DNA of 35,230 nt, from assembly GCA_039188505.1 (NCBI GenBank), contig JBCCZC010000008.1, positions 1-35,230 on the forward strand, read 5' to 3'. This document shows positions 8,817 through 16,091 of the stretch, one piece after another. Below the pieces are notes generated by a model. It saw only the letters and a program-made list of their open reading frames with translations. It ran no database searches and was not told where the DNA came from. Within the stretch, counting starts at the first letter, position 1, and each line of letters opens with the position of its first letter. The translations under genes and the position numbers were made by a program. The DNA is from JBCCZC01 sp039188505. Lineage in GTDB: Bacteria > Pseudomonadota > Gammaproteobacteria > Xanthomonadales > SZUA-38.

Positions 8817-9980
8817 GCCGAGGATCACGTGCGGGAGGTAGCGGGACAGGTCCTGCGTGATTGCGGAGTCGTCCTCGCGAATGGACAGCCCGGCCGGCTC
8901 ATCGTCAATCAGCCATGACCCGACCAGCGTGTGCCGACCCTTGAAGGTCGGCAGCGCATGCAGAGCCTGCACGACGAAGCCCTCCTCACCGTAGGGTCCG
9001 TCTGATTCGTATACGACGGCGCCGTCGCGCACCACGGACACGTTGCAGCCCTCGCGGGCGAAGATCGGTTTGCGGACGAAGTCGGTGAGCCCACCGATGC
9101 GGCTGTCGCCGTCGAAATAGGCCGGCAGCAGATTGGGATGGTCGGGATGCAGCTCCCAGAGCAGCGGCAGGATGGCCTTGTTGGAGACGATCGCCTTCCA
9201 AGGGGGCTCCAGCCAGTCGACGCCGGCGGCGGGCAGCAGCTCGCCGTAGCGCTCCCGCAGCATGAATTCCCAGGGATAGAGCTTGAACAGCCAGGTGATC
9301 ACCTGGTCCTCGTCGTCAGTCAGCTCTCCGCCGATGCCCTCGCCGATGTCCTCGATATAGACGAACCGGGTGGCGACACCGGCATCGGCCGCGCAATCCT
9401 GCAGATACTGAACGGTGCCGCGGTCCTCGTCGGTGTCCCTGCAGCAGGCAACGTGAAGCAGGGTTCCAGGGCGCTTCGCCGCAAGCATCTGAAAGCGGGC
9501 GATCAGCTTCTCCTGGACGGAATTGAACTGATCCGACTCGGGCGGCAGCTCGCCCGACTGGATCTTGTCCTCGAGCCACAGCCACTGCCAGAAGCCAGAC
9601 TCGTACAGGCTCGTCGGCGTATCGGCATTGTTCTCGAGCAGCTTCGCGGGCGCTCCGGGGGCGTAGGCGAAATCGAGGCGCGAGTAGAGGCTCGGTTCCC
9701 GCGCCTCCCAGGATGCGCGGATCCAGTCCCAATAGGGTTCGGGAATCCGGAACTGACGCAGGCGCTCTTCATCGATCACGACCCGGGCCACGGCATCGAG
9801 GCACAGCTCATGGAGCTCTTCGGTGGGGTCCTCGAGCGCGCCCTCGATTTCATCGAGGGTAAACCGGTAGTACGCGGTTTCGTCCCAGTACGGTTCCCCG
9901 TACATGGTGTGGAAGCCGAAGCCGAACTCCTCGGCCCGGCGTCGCCAGTCCGGACGCTCTGCGGTGGGACAGCGCTCCAA
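8814..9980 (-). CDS. yjfC: Glutathionylspermidine synthase-like ATP-grasp ligase (YjfC)
   Basis: A 388-residue protein with the synthetase half of the Gsp family and no amidase domain. The stretches 'LLENNADTPTSLYES', 'LHVACCRDTDEDRGTVQYLQD' and 'VRKPIFAREGCNV' match E. coli YjfC closely, as do overall length and the end 'PHVILG'. The family forms an amide bond between a peptide carboxylate and an amine using ATP; the substrate of the YjfC branch is not established. The start is a TTG at 9980, accepted because the N-terminus then aligns with E. coli YjfC residue for residue (24 residues to the 'GFxFH' motif). It is the last gene of the seven-gene operon, 17 bp after the lipoprotein gene. Confidence 0.93.
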   Translation of the reverse strand: MERCPTAERPDWRRRAEEFGFGFHTMYGEPYWDETAYYRFTLDEIEGALEDPTEELHELCLDAVARVVIDEERLRQFRIPEPYWDWIRASWEAREPSLYSRLDFAYAPGAPAKLLENNADTPTSLYESGFWQWLWLEDKIQSGELPPESDQFNSVQEKLIARFQMLAAKRPGTLLHVACCRDTDEDRGTVQYLQDCAADAGVATRFVYIEDIGEGIGGELTDDEDQVITWLFKLYPWEFMLRERYGELLPAAGVDWLEPPWKAIVSNKAILPLLWELHPDHPNLLPAYFDGDSRIGGLTDFVRKPIFAREGCNVSVVRDGAVVYESDGPYGEEGFVVQALHALPTFKGRHTLVGSWLIDDEPAGLSIREDDSAITQDLSRYLPHVILG

Positions 9981-9997
9981 GGTCTTCGGATCCGGGC

Positions 9998-10654
9998 CTA
10001 GCCGCCCCAGCTGCTCCGGCTCGACGACGACCGCGAGGAGCTGTAGGAGGAGCGGGAGGACGCGGTTCGCGCCTGCTGCGCCTTGGCCGTCACCGTGGAG
10101 CCGAACCCCCCGCGGGAAATGGTCCGGGTCACCTGCGGCTTCGTGTCGAAGCTGTTGCGGTTGTAGTAGGTCGGTCCGTACGTCCGTGAGCCGTAGCGCG
10201 ATCCATCGGTGTACACGAAGCTACCGTACATCGGCGAAGTGCGAACGTAGGAGGTGTAGAACGGTGAGCTCATGTACGGCCCGTTGCGAACAAGCTGCCC
10301 GAACAGGAAGCCCGCAACCGCCGGCATGAACCACCGGTTGCCGCCCGAGTTGTACGGCACACAGTTGTTCTCTCCGAACTCGGCGACGCAGTCTTCGATG
10401 CTGCTGTACTTCGGGCCGCTGGAAGCCGCGTTCCGCAGTGCCTTCGTGTAGGCGTTCTGACACTCGACGGCCTTGTCGGGATAGGTCGTTTCGCACTCGG
10501 CAACGTCGCGGAAGACATGGCCCGCGCGGGGCGGGTTGTTGTCGCAGCCAGCGAGACACGCGATCGCCACGGCAACCGCGACGGGTCGTAGCGTGGGCGC
10601 TCCGGGTACCCGCTTGCGCATGCGATCCAGATTGATGCTTTTCGTCCTTTTCAT
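9998..10654 (-). CDS. yjfM: DUF1190 lipoprotein (YjfM-like)
   Basis: A 218-residue protein starting at ATG 10654 with GGGAG eight to nine bases upstream; the frame runs further upstream but that part lies over the DUF350 gene. An N-terminal basic region and hydrophobic stretch lead to a lipobox 'CLAGC', so it is probably a lipoprotein. The centre has the paired-Cys pattern 'DCVAEFGENNC' and 'WFMPAVAGFLFG', as in DUF1190/YjfM. The C-terminal third is rich in Tyr, Ser and Arg and ends in a low-complexity Ser/Arg tract closing with SSWGG, again like E. coli YjfM. It lies 14 bp after the DUF350 gene. It probably acts at the envelope; the molecular role is unknown. Confidence 0.9.
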   Translation of the reverse strand: MKRTKSINLDRMRKRVPGAPTLRPVAVAVAIACLAGCDNNPPRAGHVFRDVAECETTYPDKAVECQNAYTKALRNAASSGPKYSSIEDCVAEFGENNCVPYNSGGNRWFMPAVAGFLFGQLVRNGPYMSSPFYTSYVRTSPMYGSFVYTDGSRYGSRTYGPTYYNRNSFDTKPQVTRTISRGGFGSTVTAKAQQARTASSRSSYSSSRSSSSRSSWGG

Positions 10655-10668
10655 GTCATCGCTCCCGC

Positions 10669-11085
10669 CTAGTAGGTCATGCAGGCCGCATTGAGCAGGC
10701 CGACGGCGACAGAAACACCGCCCAGCACGATGCCGGCGGATACCTCGTTGTCGTTGATCCGCTCGACGATGCGAGGCATGAAGATGAACCGCACGATCGC
10801 GAAGGCGACCGTCTGCGCGACCAGCGCCACAACGCCCCAGACCGCGAAGTCCACCAGCGATACGGAATTCGAGGCCGCGCCCCCCAGCGCGATCGCGAAG
10901 CCGATGACGGCGCCCACGAATCCGATCGCGGCCGCCTGGTTCTGGTCGTTCTTGACGAGCTTCCACTCATCGTGCGGCGTCACCAACGCGTAGGCGAACT
11001 TGAAGAAGAGCAGAAAGACGAGCGAGAGCCCGAAATAGATGGCGAAGCCGGTCAGCCCCGCGATCGACAGTTGCAGTTGTTCCAT
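10669..11085 (-). CDS. yjfL: DUF350 integral membrane protein (YjfL-like)
   Basis: A 138-residue protein with four membrane segments arranged as two DUF350 repeats (about 6-34 and 49-66; 78-100 and 112-134). The loop 'TPHDEWKLVKNDQNQAAAIGF' carries the charged K/D-x-N-x-A-A-A pattern seen in the family, and 'INDNEVSAGI' is its counterpart in the second repeat. A strong GGGGGAG ribosome site precedes ATG 11085. It sits 21 bp after the DUF2491 gene and 14 bp before the DUF1190 gene. The role is unknown; membership of the yjf module is well supported. Confidence 0.93.
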   Translation of the reverse strand: MEQLQLSIAGLTGFAIYFGLSLVFLLFFKFAYALVTPHDEWKLVKNDQNQAAAIGFVGAVIGFAIALGGAASNSVSLVDFAVWGVVALVAQTVAFAIVRFIFMPRIVERINDNEVSAGIVLGGVSVAVGLLNAACMTY

Positions 11086-11106
11086 GATTCTCCCCCTGGG
11101 TTGGAT

Positions 11107-11757
11107 TCAGCCGATGATTTCAATATCCGGCTGGCGCAGATCGAAGCCGGTGCTAATGACCAGGCAGCGATCTGCCCGGTTGTCGATGATCTTCTCCTCG
11201 CCGACGATGGCCAGGTACTCGGCCAGGTCGTCGCCCGCTTCCCGCTCGTAGAGCATTGCAAACTGGTCCGTTTCGGTCGACTCCGAGCCGTCAGCGTCCG
11301 AGAAGGTCCGCTCCGTCATGGCGACCGGCGGCGAGTGGTCACCCACGCCCTGCCAGATGCGCTCGAAGGTGTGCCCTTCCAGTTCGAAGGTCGGCTTGCT
11401 GATGCCGTGGTCGAGGAGCTCGTTCCAGGCGGCCTCGCCGCCGACGCTTCGGGTCTCGTAGAAATACCAGAGCTTGACGTCAGCGACGTGGTTCGCCGAC
11501 ACGCCGCCGTCCAGGGTGACCTGGCAGAAGCCGTCGTCATCCGTATAGAAGCGCAGGAGGCTCGAGTTCTCGTCCAGCTTCACCTGGCCGACGGCTTGAA
11601 TGATGTGGGTCTTCGCCACGCCCTCGACGATCAGATTCGGTTCGATGAGCCGCAGTCGCAGCGAATCCAGCTCGAAGGCGCCGCCAAGCCGCAGGCCCAT
11701 CACCTCGGGGGCGCTCGGTGCCGCCGGTTCGTCCTTGCGAAACCACTTGCCAAGCAT
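11107..11757 (-). CDS. yjfK: DUF2491 cytoplasmic protein (YjfK-like)
   Basis: A 216-residue soluble protein, close to the 219 residues of E. coli YjfK. It opens with 'MLGKWF' and has the run 'GGAFELDSLRLRL', 'QVKLDENSSLLRFYTDDDGFCQV' and 'DVKLWYFYET', which I recognise as DUF2491. Its ATG shares one base with the TGA of the ion-channel gene (TGATG), which points to translational coupling and equal expression. No signal peptide or membrane segment is present. The biochemical function is unknown. Confidence 0.9.
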   Translation of the reverse strand: MLGKWFRKDEPAAPSAPEVMGLRLGGAFELDSLRLRLIEPNLIVEGVAKTHIIQAVGQVKLDENSSLLRFYTDDDGFCQVTLDGGVSANHVADVKLWYFYETRSVGGEAAWNELLDHGISKPTFELEGHTFERIWQGVGDHSPPVAMTERTFSDADGSESTETDQFAMLYEREAGDDLAEYLAIVGEEKIIDNRADRCLVISTGFDLRQPDIEIIG

Positions 11758-12797
11758 CAGATGCGGCTCCAGTCCACGCTCGGTATACGCTCGTCCGCGA
11801 TGTAGTAGATCGTCTCTCCCGGATCGATCGTTTCATCGAGTCTCGGGTTGAGGCGGATCTCTCGTGAGTCTGGCCGCGACACGCCGATCAGGATGGCGTC
11901 GTAGGCCTCCTTCATCGCCGTGAACAGATCGCGAACCTGCAATTGTCTATCGGCGCCCATGCAGATCGAGTATTGGGTCATGCCGCTATCGACGTCGAGC
12001 AATTCCTGGTGCAGCGCGCTGGAGCCTGGATCGGCCGCCGCCTTCGCCATCATCTCGACGGAGACCGAGGGCATGCATTCGACGTTCGGGCAGTGCTCCC
12101 GGAGGATCGCGCCGAGATGTTCGTCCTTGAAGTACGCGATGATGTGCGCATCCGGATTGCGCTTGCTGCAGTAGAGCGCCACCGTCATGGTGACGTCGTC
12201 TTCCGGGTTGTCGATGATGATGCAGCTGGCCTTGTGGACGCCGGCGCGATCCATCTCCTCGCTGTCCGTGAACGACTTCACGCGCACGAAGCCCATCTCC
12301 TCGGTCAGCGGATTCTCGATCTCGGCGCGCACGCAAAGCGCGATGTCGCGATCGTCGGCGGTCCCGGTGTTCTCGCGCTGCAGCAGCCGCAGCAGGTGCA
12401 GCGTCCGATTGCCGATCCAGCCGATTACCAGGATGTGCCGGTCGAACTTGAGTGTCTTCATGCCCATCACGCCCTTGCGCCATTGGTGTGAAACGAAAGC
12501 CGCGAGTCGCCCGACCGTCATGCCGAAGATACCGAGACCGAAGGGCACGACAAAGAGGCCGACGACGTGCTTGCCGAAGGTGGTCACCGGCGAGAGGTCG
12601 CCGTAGCCGACCGTCGACGCGGTGACCATCAACCAGTAGAGAAAATCCCGGCTCGCCACCAGGTCGTCTTCGCCCGCCAACCACAGCAGGATCCAGGTCG
12701 CCACGACATACAGTCCGATGGCCGCGATGATCGCGTACCACCGAACGTCGATGAACAGCCGGACGAAGAGGACCTTGAAGCGGAGGAAGAGCGGCAT
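11757..12797 (-). CDS. Two-TM potassium channel with cytoplasmic RCK (TrkA-N) domain
   Basis: A 346-residue channel subunit. Helix 1 is at about 20-41 and helix 2 at about 76-100. Between them is the selectivity filter 'TVGYGD' (62-67), the K+-selective signature. From residue 120 a Rossmann-like RCK domain begins ('HILVIGWIGN', a G-x-x-G variant of the nucleotide loop), with the acidic 'IIIDNPEDDVTMTV' stretch and a C-terminal RCK_C-like part. Such channels tetramerise and open in response to ligands or nucleotides bound by RCK. It lies inside the yjf-type operon, seven bp after the PspA gene and overlapping the DUF2491 gene. E. coli lacks this gene in its yjfIJKLMC operon, so this is an expanded form of the module. 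Confidence 0.93.
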   Translation of the reverse strand: MPLFLRFKVLFVRLFIDVRWYAIIAAIGLYVVATWILLWLAGEDDLVASRDFLYWLMVTASTVGYGDLSPVTTFGKHVVGLFVVPFGLGIFGMTVGRLAAFVSHQWRKGVMGMKTLKFDRHILVIGWIGNRTLHLLRLLQRENTGTADDRDIALCVRAEIENPLTEEMGFVRVKSFTDSEEMDRAGVHKASCIIIDNPEDDVTMTVALYCSKRNPDAHIIAYFKDEHLGAILREHCPNVECMPSVSVEMMAKAAADPGSSALHQELLDVDSGMTQYSICMGADRQLQVRDLFTAMKEAYDAILIGVSRPDSREIRLNPRLDETIDPGETIYYIADERIPSVDWSRI

Positions 12798-12804
12798 CGG
12801 TGGC

Positions 12805-13488
12805 CTACTTGCCGAGGATCTTCGCGAGCTCGTCCTGGGCCGAGGCGTTTCCGCCGGTGATACCCGCCGCCTTCAGCCGTTCCTCGAGACCGGTGCCGGC
12901 CTCGTCGGACGCCAGCTCGGCTGCGGCTTCGAGCTCGGCCTGGCTCTGCTGCTGCCGCGCCTGGATCCGCTGGAGCGACTCGGCCGCCGTCTTCATCTTG
13001 CCGTTCGCCCCGAGATGGCGCGACGACACGGCCACCTGCGCTTTTTGCACCGACTCCGTGGCCTTCACCATGTCGACCTGCTGCTCCATCCGCCGCAGGT
13101 TGTTCTTGGCCTGGGAGATGTTGCTGCGCAGGGTCTTCTCGGAGGCCGAGAACTGATCGACGTACTGCTGCTCCGCGTCCTGCTCACCCTTGAGCTCAAC
13201 CACCTTCTGCGCGCATTCCAGGGCCAGCTCCTGGTCGCCCTTGTCGCTCGCCTGCCGCGCGTGGTTCGAGTACTCGTCGACCGAGGCCGCCAGGCTGGCG
13301 ACCTTCTGCTCGGCCAGCTTCCGCTTGGCCATGATCTGCGTCAGCGCGGTGTCGGACCGGCGCAGCTCGTCCTTGGCTTCACGGATCTCCTGATCGAGGA
13401 TCCGCAATGCCTGATTGTCGGCGACGCTTTCGGCCGCCTCGTTGACGCCACCCTTGACCGCGGTCATCAGCTTCTTCCAGACGCTCAT
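12805..13488 (-). CDS. yjfJ: PspA/IM30 (ESCRT-III-like) membrane-remodelling protein (YjfJ)
   Basis: A 227-residue, almost wholly helical, charged coiled-coil protein of the PspA/Vipp1 family. Landmarks are the N-terminal amphipathic helix 'MSVWKKLMTAVKGGVNEA', then 'ALRILDQEIREAKDELRRS' and long heptad-rich helices to about residue 190. The C-terminus ends in a short helix 'AQDELAKILGK'. The start at ATG 13488 is set by a clean AGGAG site; a longer frame begins at 13530 inside the upstream gene. PspA proteins coat and repair stressed inner membranes. Position as second gene after DUF2170 matches E. coli yjfI-yjfJ order. Confidence 0.95.
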   Translation of the reverse strand: MSVWKKLMTAVKGGVNEAAESVADNQALRILDQEIREAKDELRRSDTALTQIMAKRKLAEQKVASLAASVDEYSNHARQASDKGDQELALECAQKVVELKGEQDAEQQYVDQFSASEKTLRSNISQAKNNLRRMEQQVDMVKATESVQKAQVAVSSRHLGANGKMKTAAESLQRIQARQQQSQAELEAAAELASDEAGTGLEERLKAAGITGGNASAQDELAKILGK

Positions 13489-13501
13489 GAGTTTCTCCTG
13501 C

Positions 13502-13891
13502 CTATGCCAGATGATCCTGGTAGGCCTCAAGGAAGCCTGCCACGTTGTCGAACAGCGACTCGATCTCGATCATCACGCTGTCACCCTTGGACTGCGACGA
13601 CAGCGCACCGAACGCCACGTAGTAGTCCTCGTCGTCGATCGTCGCGAGGCTCACGGTCGTGAGAGGGAACAGCTGATGGGTCCGGAGGATCTCGTCGTTC
13701 AGGGCCGCGGCATCGCGAACCTGCCCGGCGCTGAACAGGACCGTCTCCGCGAGGATCTGGGCGCCGCTCACGGCGACAAAGGCCTCGAGCCCGTCGGCGT
13801 TGGTCACGCAGATGCATTCGGCTTCGTGCCGAATCGACCACGATGGGTTGTCGGTGAACAGCTTCTCCAGCTGCGGTAGATCCCAGGTCAT
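13502..13891 (-). CDS. yjfI: DUF2170 protein (YjfI-like), first gene of the operon
   Basis: A 129-residue acidic soluble protein, about the size of E. coli YjfI (133). It begins 'MTWDLPQLEKLF' and contains 'FVAVSGAQILAETVLF' and 'ATIDDEDYYVAFGALS', as expected for DUF2170. The start at ATG 13891 has a strong AAGGAG site; a 13-residue upstream extension to 13930 lacks one. It is the promoter-proximal gene, 13 bp before the PspA gene. The function is unknown; its fixed place before a PspA gene suggests it partners or controls PspA, which is inference. Confidence 0.9.
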   Translation of the reverse strand: MTWDLPQLEKLFTDNPSWSIRHEAECICVTNADGLEAFVAVSGAQILAETVLFSAGQVRDAAALNDEILRTHQLFPLTTVSLATIDDEDYYVAFGALSSQSKGDSVMIEIESLFDNVAGFLEAYQDHLA

Positions 13892-14217
13892 GCTTTGGCT
13901 CCTTAGGCTCGCATTCCATACGGGCCCCACTTTCGAGAGCAGGGCAAACGTCGCGCTGAGAGGTGCCTTTCGCGAGGGCGAGGAAGTACCGCAACCCGAC
14001 CATCGTGATGGTCGGTCGCGTCCACCGCTGCCCCCTTAGCCAATCCCTCCCATGGTCGCTCTCAGAGTCTAGTCGCGCGGGGCTGACAATGACACCCCGT
14101 CAACGCCATCCACACCTCCGGACTCGCCGCGTCCGCAGGCCGGGGCGGTGGCCGCCCCTGTTTCCCGTTGCGAAGCGCTGCTACAGTTCCGCAGCTCCAG
14201 AGCTGCACGACCTACCC
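13892..14217. other. 326-bp divergent intergenic region (yjf-type operon / JmjC gene)
   Basis: No gene is convincing here. The JmjC frame stays open back to 13963 but the added residues are Arg/Pro-rich and lack family resemblance. Near the operon start, reading on the minus strand, a TATGGAAT stretch (13913-13920) could be a -10 element, but no good -35 lies at the right distance. I looked for a sigma-54 site (GG-N10-GC), as used by the classic psp operon, and did not find one. The notable element is the dyad at 13996-14015. Confidence 0.6.
13996..14015. promoter_or_regulatory. 20-bp perfect dyad, candidate operator
   Basis: CCGACCATC-GT-GATGGTCGG is a perfect 9-bp inverted repeat with a two-base centre. 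It lies about 105 bp upstream of the yjfI-like start and about 200 bp upstream of the JmjC start. The very short centre favours a binding site for a dimeric regulator over an RNA hairpin. The regulator is not known and none is encoded next to it. Confidence 0.5.
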
Positions 14218-15429
14218 ATGGCTGAAGGCCGAACCGAACACCGCCCCGATCCGCGCTCGCTCGAGCAGCTGCTCGCACCGGTGAGCCCGAGCGAGTTCCT
14301 CGAGTCCTACGCCGACCGGCGCGCCCTGCTGATTCCGGGCGGCGCCGACAAGTTCGCGTCGCTGGGCTTCGACGTGGGACAGTTCTTCGAAGCCGCCGAA
14401 CGGCTCGACCCCGGCGGCAACCGCCTCAAGGCCGCGGGCAAGGCTGCCAACGAGGCCGAGCGCTACATCGCGATCCAGCCGCAGCAGGCGCGGAGCCTTT
14501 TCGACGCGGGCCTGACCGTATGCGCCGCCGGTCTCTCGGACGCGCACCCGGCCCTCGGCGCCTTCGCCGAAGGTGTGCGCTTCGCCCTGTCGATCCCGGA
14601 TCTCCGCTTCAACGCCTACCTGTCGCCGGACGGCTCGGGGTTCAACCTCCACTACGACGTCCAGCCGATCTTCCTCATCCAGATCGCCGGCGCCAAGCGG
14701 TGGTGGTACAGCGCGCAACCCGTGACGCCGATGCCGCGCCGCTACAGCAGCGCCTGGGAGCAGAAGCCCGCACTGGAGAGTCTGGAGCAGACCACGCTGA
14801 CACCCGGAGACGTGCTGTACCTGCCGGCCTTCACCTGGCACCGAGCCCGCGCCGATGGCTTCAGCCTCGGCATCACGCTGGGGACGAAGGGCGCGCATAA
14901 CGAGCCGCTGCGAACGACCCTGGATCAAGCCCCATGCTTCGGACCCTGGCCCGAGTGCGGGCCACAGCCGCCGCTCGAACCGACGAGCCTGCGCGGCGAC
15001 GCCGTGCCCGAAGCCGCCCGTGAGTACCTCGAGGCGCAGCTCGCATGGCTGCGGCGCTACGCCGAGGGCCTGACCGTCGAAGATCTCTGGGCGACCTGGG
15101 TCCGGCAGCTCCAGGTCCCCCTGGGCCCGCGCGTGGGCCTCGAGGACGACCATCTCACCAGCGAAGACCAGCTGGTTCCGGAAACGGGCTTCCCGGTCTA
15201 CGTGACGGGGTTGCCCGACGGCGGCGTCCGGGTCGACCGGGCCACCCGGAACGCTCGCTTCGGGGCCGACGCGGCGACAGCGGTCGGTCAGATCCTGGCG
15301 CGACGCAAGCCATTCAGCGTCGCCGACGGCGTGGCCGAGATCGGCCGCGACGGCCTGACCCGGACGGAATCGCGCCGGGTGCTGCGGGAGCTCGTCACCA
15401 TCGGCGCGCTCCGACGCGCGACGTCGTGA
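14218..15429 (+). CDS. JmjC/cupin-fold Fe(II)/2-oxoglutarate oxygenase
   Basis: A 403-residue protein with the JmjC (Cupin_4) iron triad: H145 and D147 in 'FNLHYDVQP' and H208 in 'PAFTWHRA'. The strands 'FLIQIAGAKRWW' and 'LTPGDVLYLPAFTWHRA' are the standard core of ribosomal-oxygenase-like and peptide-hydroxylase JmjC proteins. The region after about residue 240 is helical and probably forms the dimerisation/winged-helix part. Start at ATG 14218 is preferred because the domain order then fits, though the ribosome site is weak. It likely hydroxylates a protein side chain; the target is unknown. Its stop overlaps the GTG start of a 76-codon gene. Confidence 0.88.
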   Translation: MAEGRTEHRPDPRSLEQLLAPVSPSEFLESYADRRALLIPGGADKFASLGFDVGQFFEAAERLDPGGNRLKAAGKAANEAERYIAIQPQQARSLFDAGLTVCAAGLSDAHPALGAFAEGVRFALSIPDLRFNAYLSPDGSGFNLHYDVQPIFLIQIAGAKRWWYSAQPVTPMPRRYSSAWEQKPALESLEQTTLTPGDVLYLPAFTWHRARADGFSLGITLGTKGAHNEPLRTTLDQAPCFGPWPECGPQPPLEPTSLRGDAVPEAAREYLEAQLAWLRRYAEGLTVEDLWATWVRQLQVPLGPRVGLEDDHLTSEDQLVPETGFPVYVTGLPDGGVRVDRATRNARFGADAATAVGQILARRKPFSVADGVAEIGRDGLTRTESRRVLRELVTIGALRRATS

Positions 15430-15656
15430 GCGATCTGCTCAACGAGATACCGGACGCGCGCGACGGCCTCACGCGGCTGGAGCGCGCCGTGCTTTACATC
15501 CTCCACCAGATGGAGCGCGAGCGGCCCGGGCGGCCGGTGCCGACACTCGAGCTGTACGGGCGCGTCGTCGAGATCGTGGACTGTTCCCAGGCCGAGCTCC
15601 AGGCGGTGCTCAACCGCATGGTCGACCGGCCGATCTCCGGCGATCCGGGGCTCTGA
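15426..15656 (+). CDS. Small 76-residue protein coupled to the JmjC gene
   Basis: A short gene starting with GTG at 15426, four bases before the end of the JmjC gene (GTGA overlap), which is a typical coupling arrangement. The predicted product opens MSDLLNEIPDARDGL, continues with a helix 'RLERAVLYILHQME' and ends with 'SQAELQAVLNRMVDRPISGDPGL'. The pattern helix, 'PTLELYGRVVEIVD', helix resembles a small winged-helix-like fold, but I recognise no family. Codon use (G/C in third positions) matches neighbours. It may be a subunit or substrate adaptor of the JmjC enzyme; that is inference from the overlap. Confidence 0.7.
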   Translation: MSDLLNEIPDARDGLTRLERAVLYILHQMERERPGRPVPTLELYGRVVEIVDCSQAELQAVLNRMVDRPISGDPGL

Positions 15657-15743
15657 GGGACGCAGCATCCGGGCCGGTCGGCAGGAGGCTGGCAGGGTGC
15701 TAGGCTAGGGAAGACGGGGAGGCTGTAGCGGGAGTCAAGGGAG

Positions 15744-16091
15744 ATGATCGAGATTTCGGAGTTCGCGCGGCAGAAGGGTGTCAGCGAGGACCGGGCCCTC
15801 GAGATGGTCCACGAGGGGCGCTACCACGGTAAGGAAGTCGATGGCATCTGGTACATCGACCCGCGGCGCATCCGCCAATCCTCTCGCCTGGTCGCCACCG
15901 ACGAACTCCCGGCCGTGCATCCCGACGAGGGCGGCAGCGGCGGCCGCGGGCTCGTCATCACCGGTCTTGTCATAGGTGCGTTCGGCGGCATGATCGCCGC
16001 CGCGACCTGGCCCGGACTGATTGCATACGGCGCGCTTGGCGTGGGAATTGCTTTGCTGGCCCTCTTTCTCACGCTGGGTTTGATGGCCTGA
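15744..16091 (+). CDS. HTH-like domain fused to two membrane helices
   Basis: A 115-residue protein with GGAG nine bases before ATG 15744. Residues 1-45 ('EISEFARQKGVSEDRALEMV' then 'YHGKEVDGIWYID') look like the MerR/excisionase type small winged helix, with the closing 'W-Y-I-D' strand. A Gly-rich linker leads to two hydrophobic helices at about 69-88 and 91-113. The last 23 bp overlap the 3' end of the convergent hydrolase gene. It may be a membrane-tethered DNA- or protein-binding module; no partner is evident. Confidence 0.7.
   Translation: MIEISEFARQKGVSEDRALEMVHEGRYHGKEVDGIWYIDPRRIRQSSRLVATDELPAVHPDEGGSGGRGLVITGLVIGAFGGMIAAATWPGLIAYGALGVGIALLALFLTLGLMA

Noticed and set aside
10655..10966. 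Upstream extension of the DUF1190 gene
   Set aside because: Overlaps the DUF350 gene; the lipoprotein signal and ribosome site fix the start at 10654.
13892..13995. Possible sigma-54 promoter for the PspA operon
   Set aside because: The closest match has the wrong spacing (GG and GC not ten bases apart) and lacks TTGC at -12.
13963..14217. N-terminal extension of the JmjC protein
   Set aside because: Arg/Pro-rich, passes through the 20-bp dyad, and is not needed for the domain.
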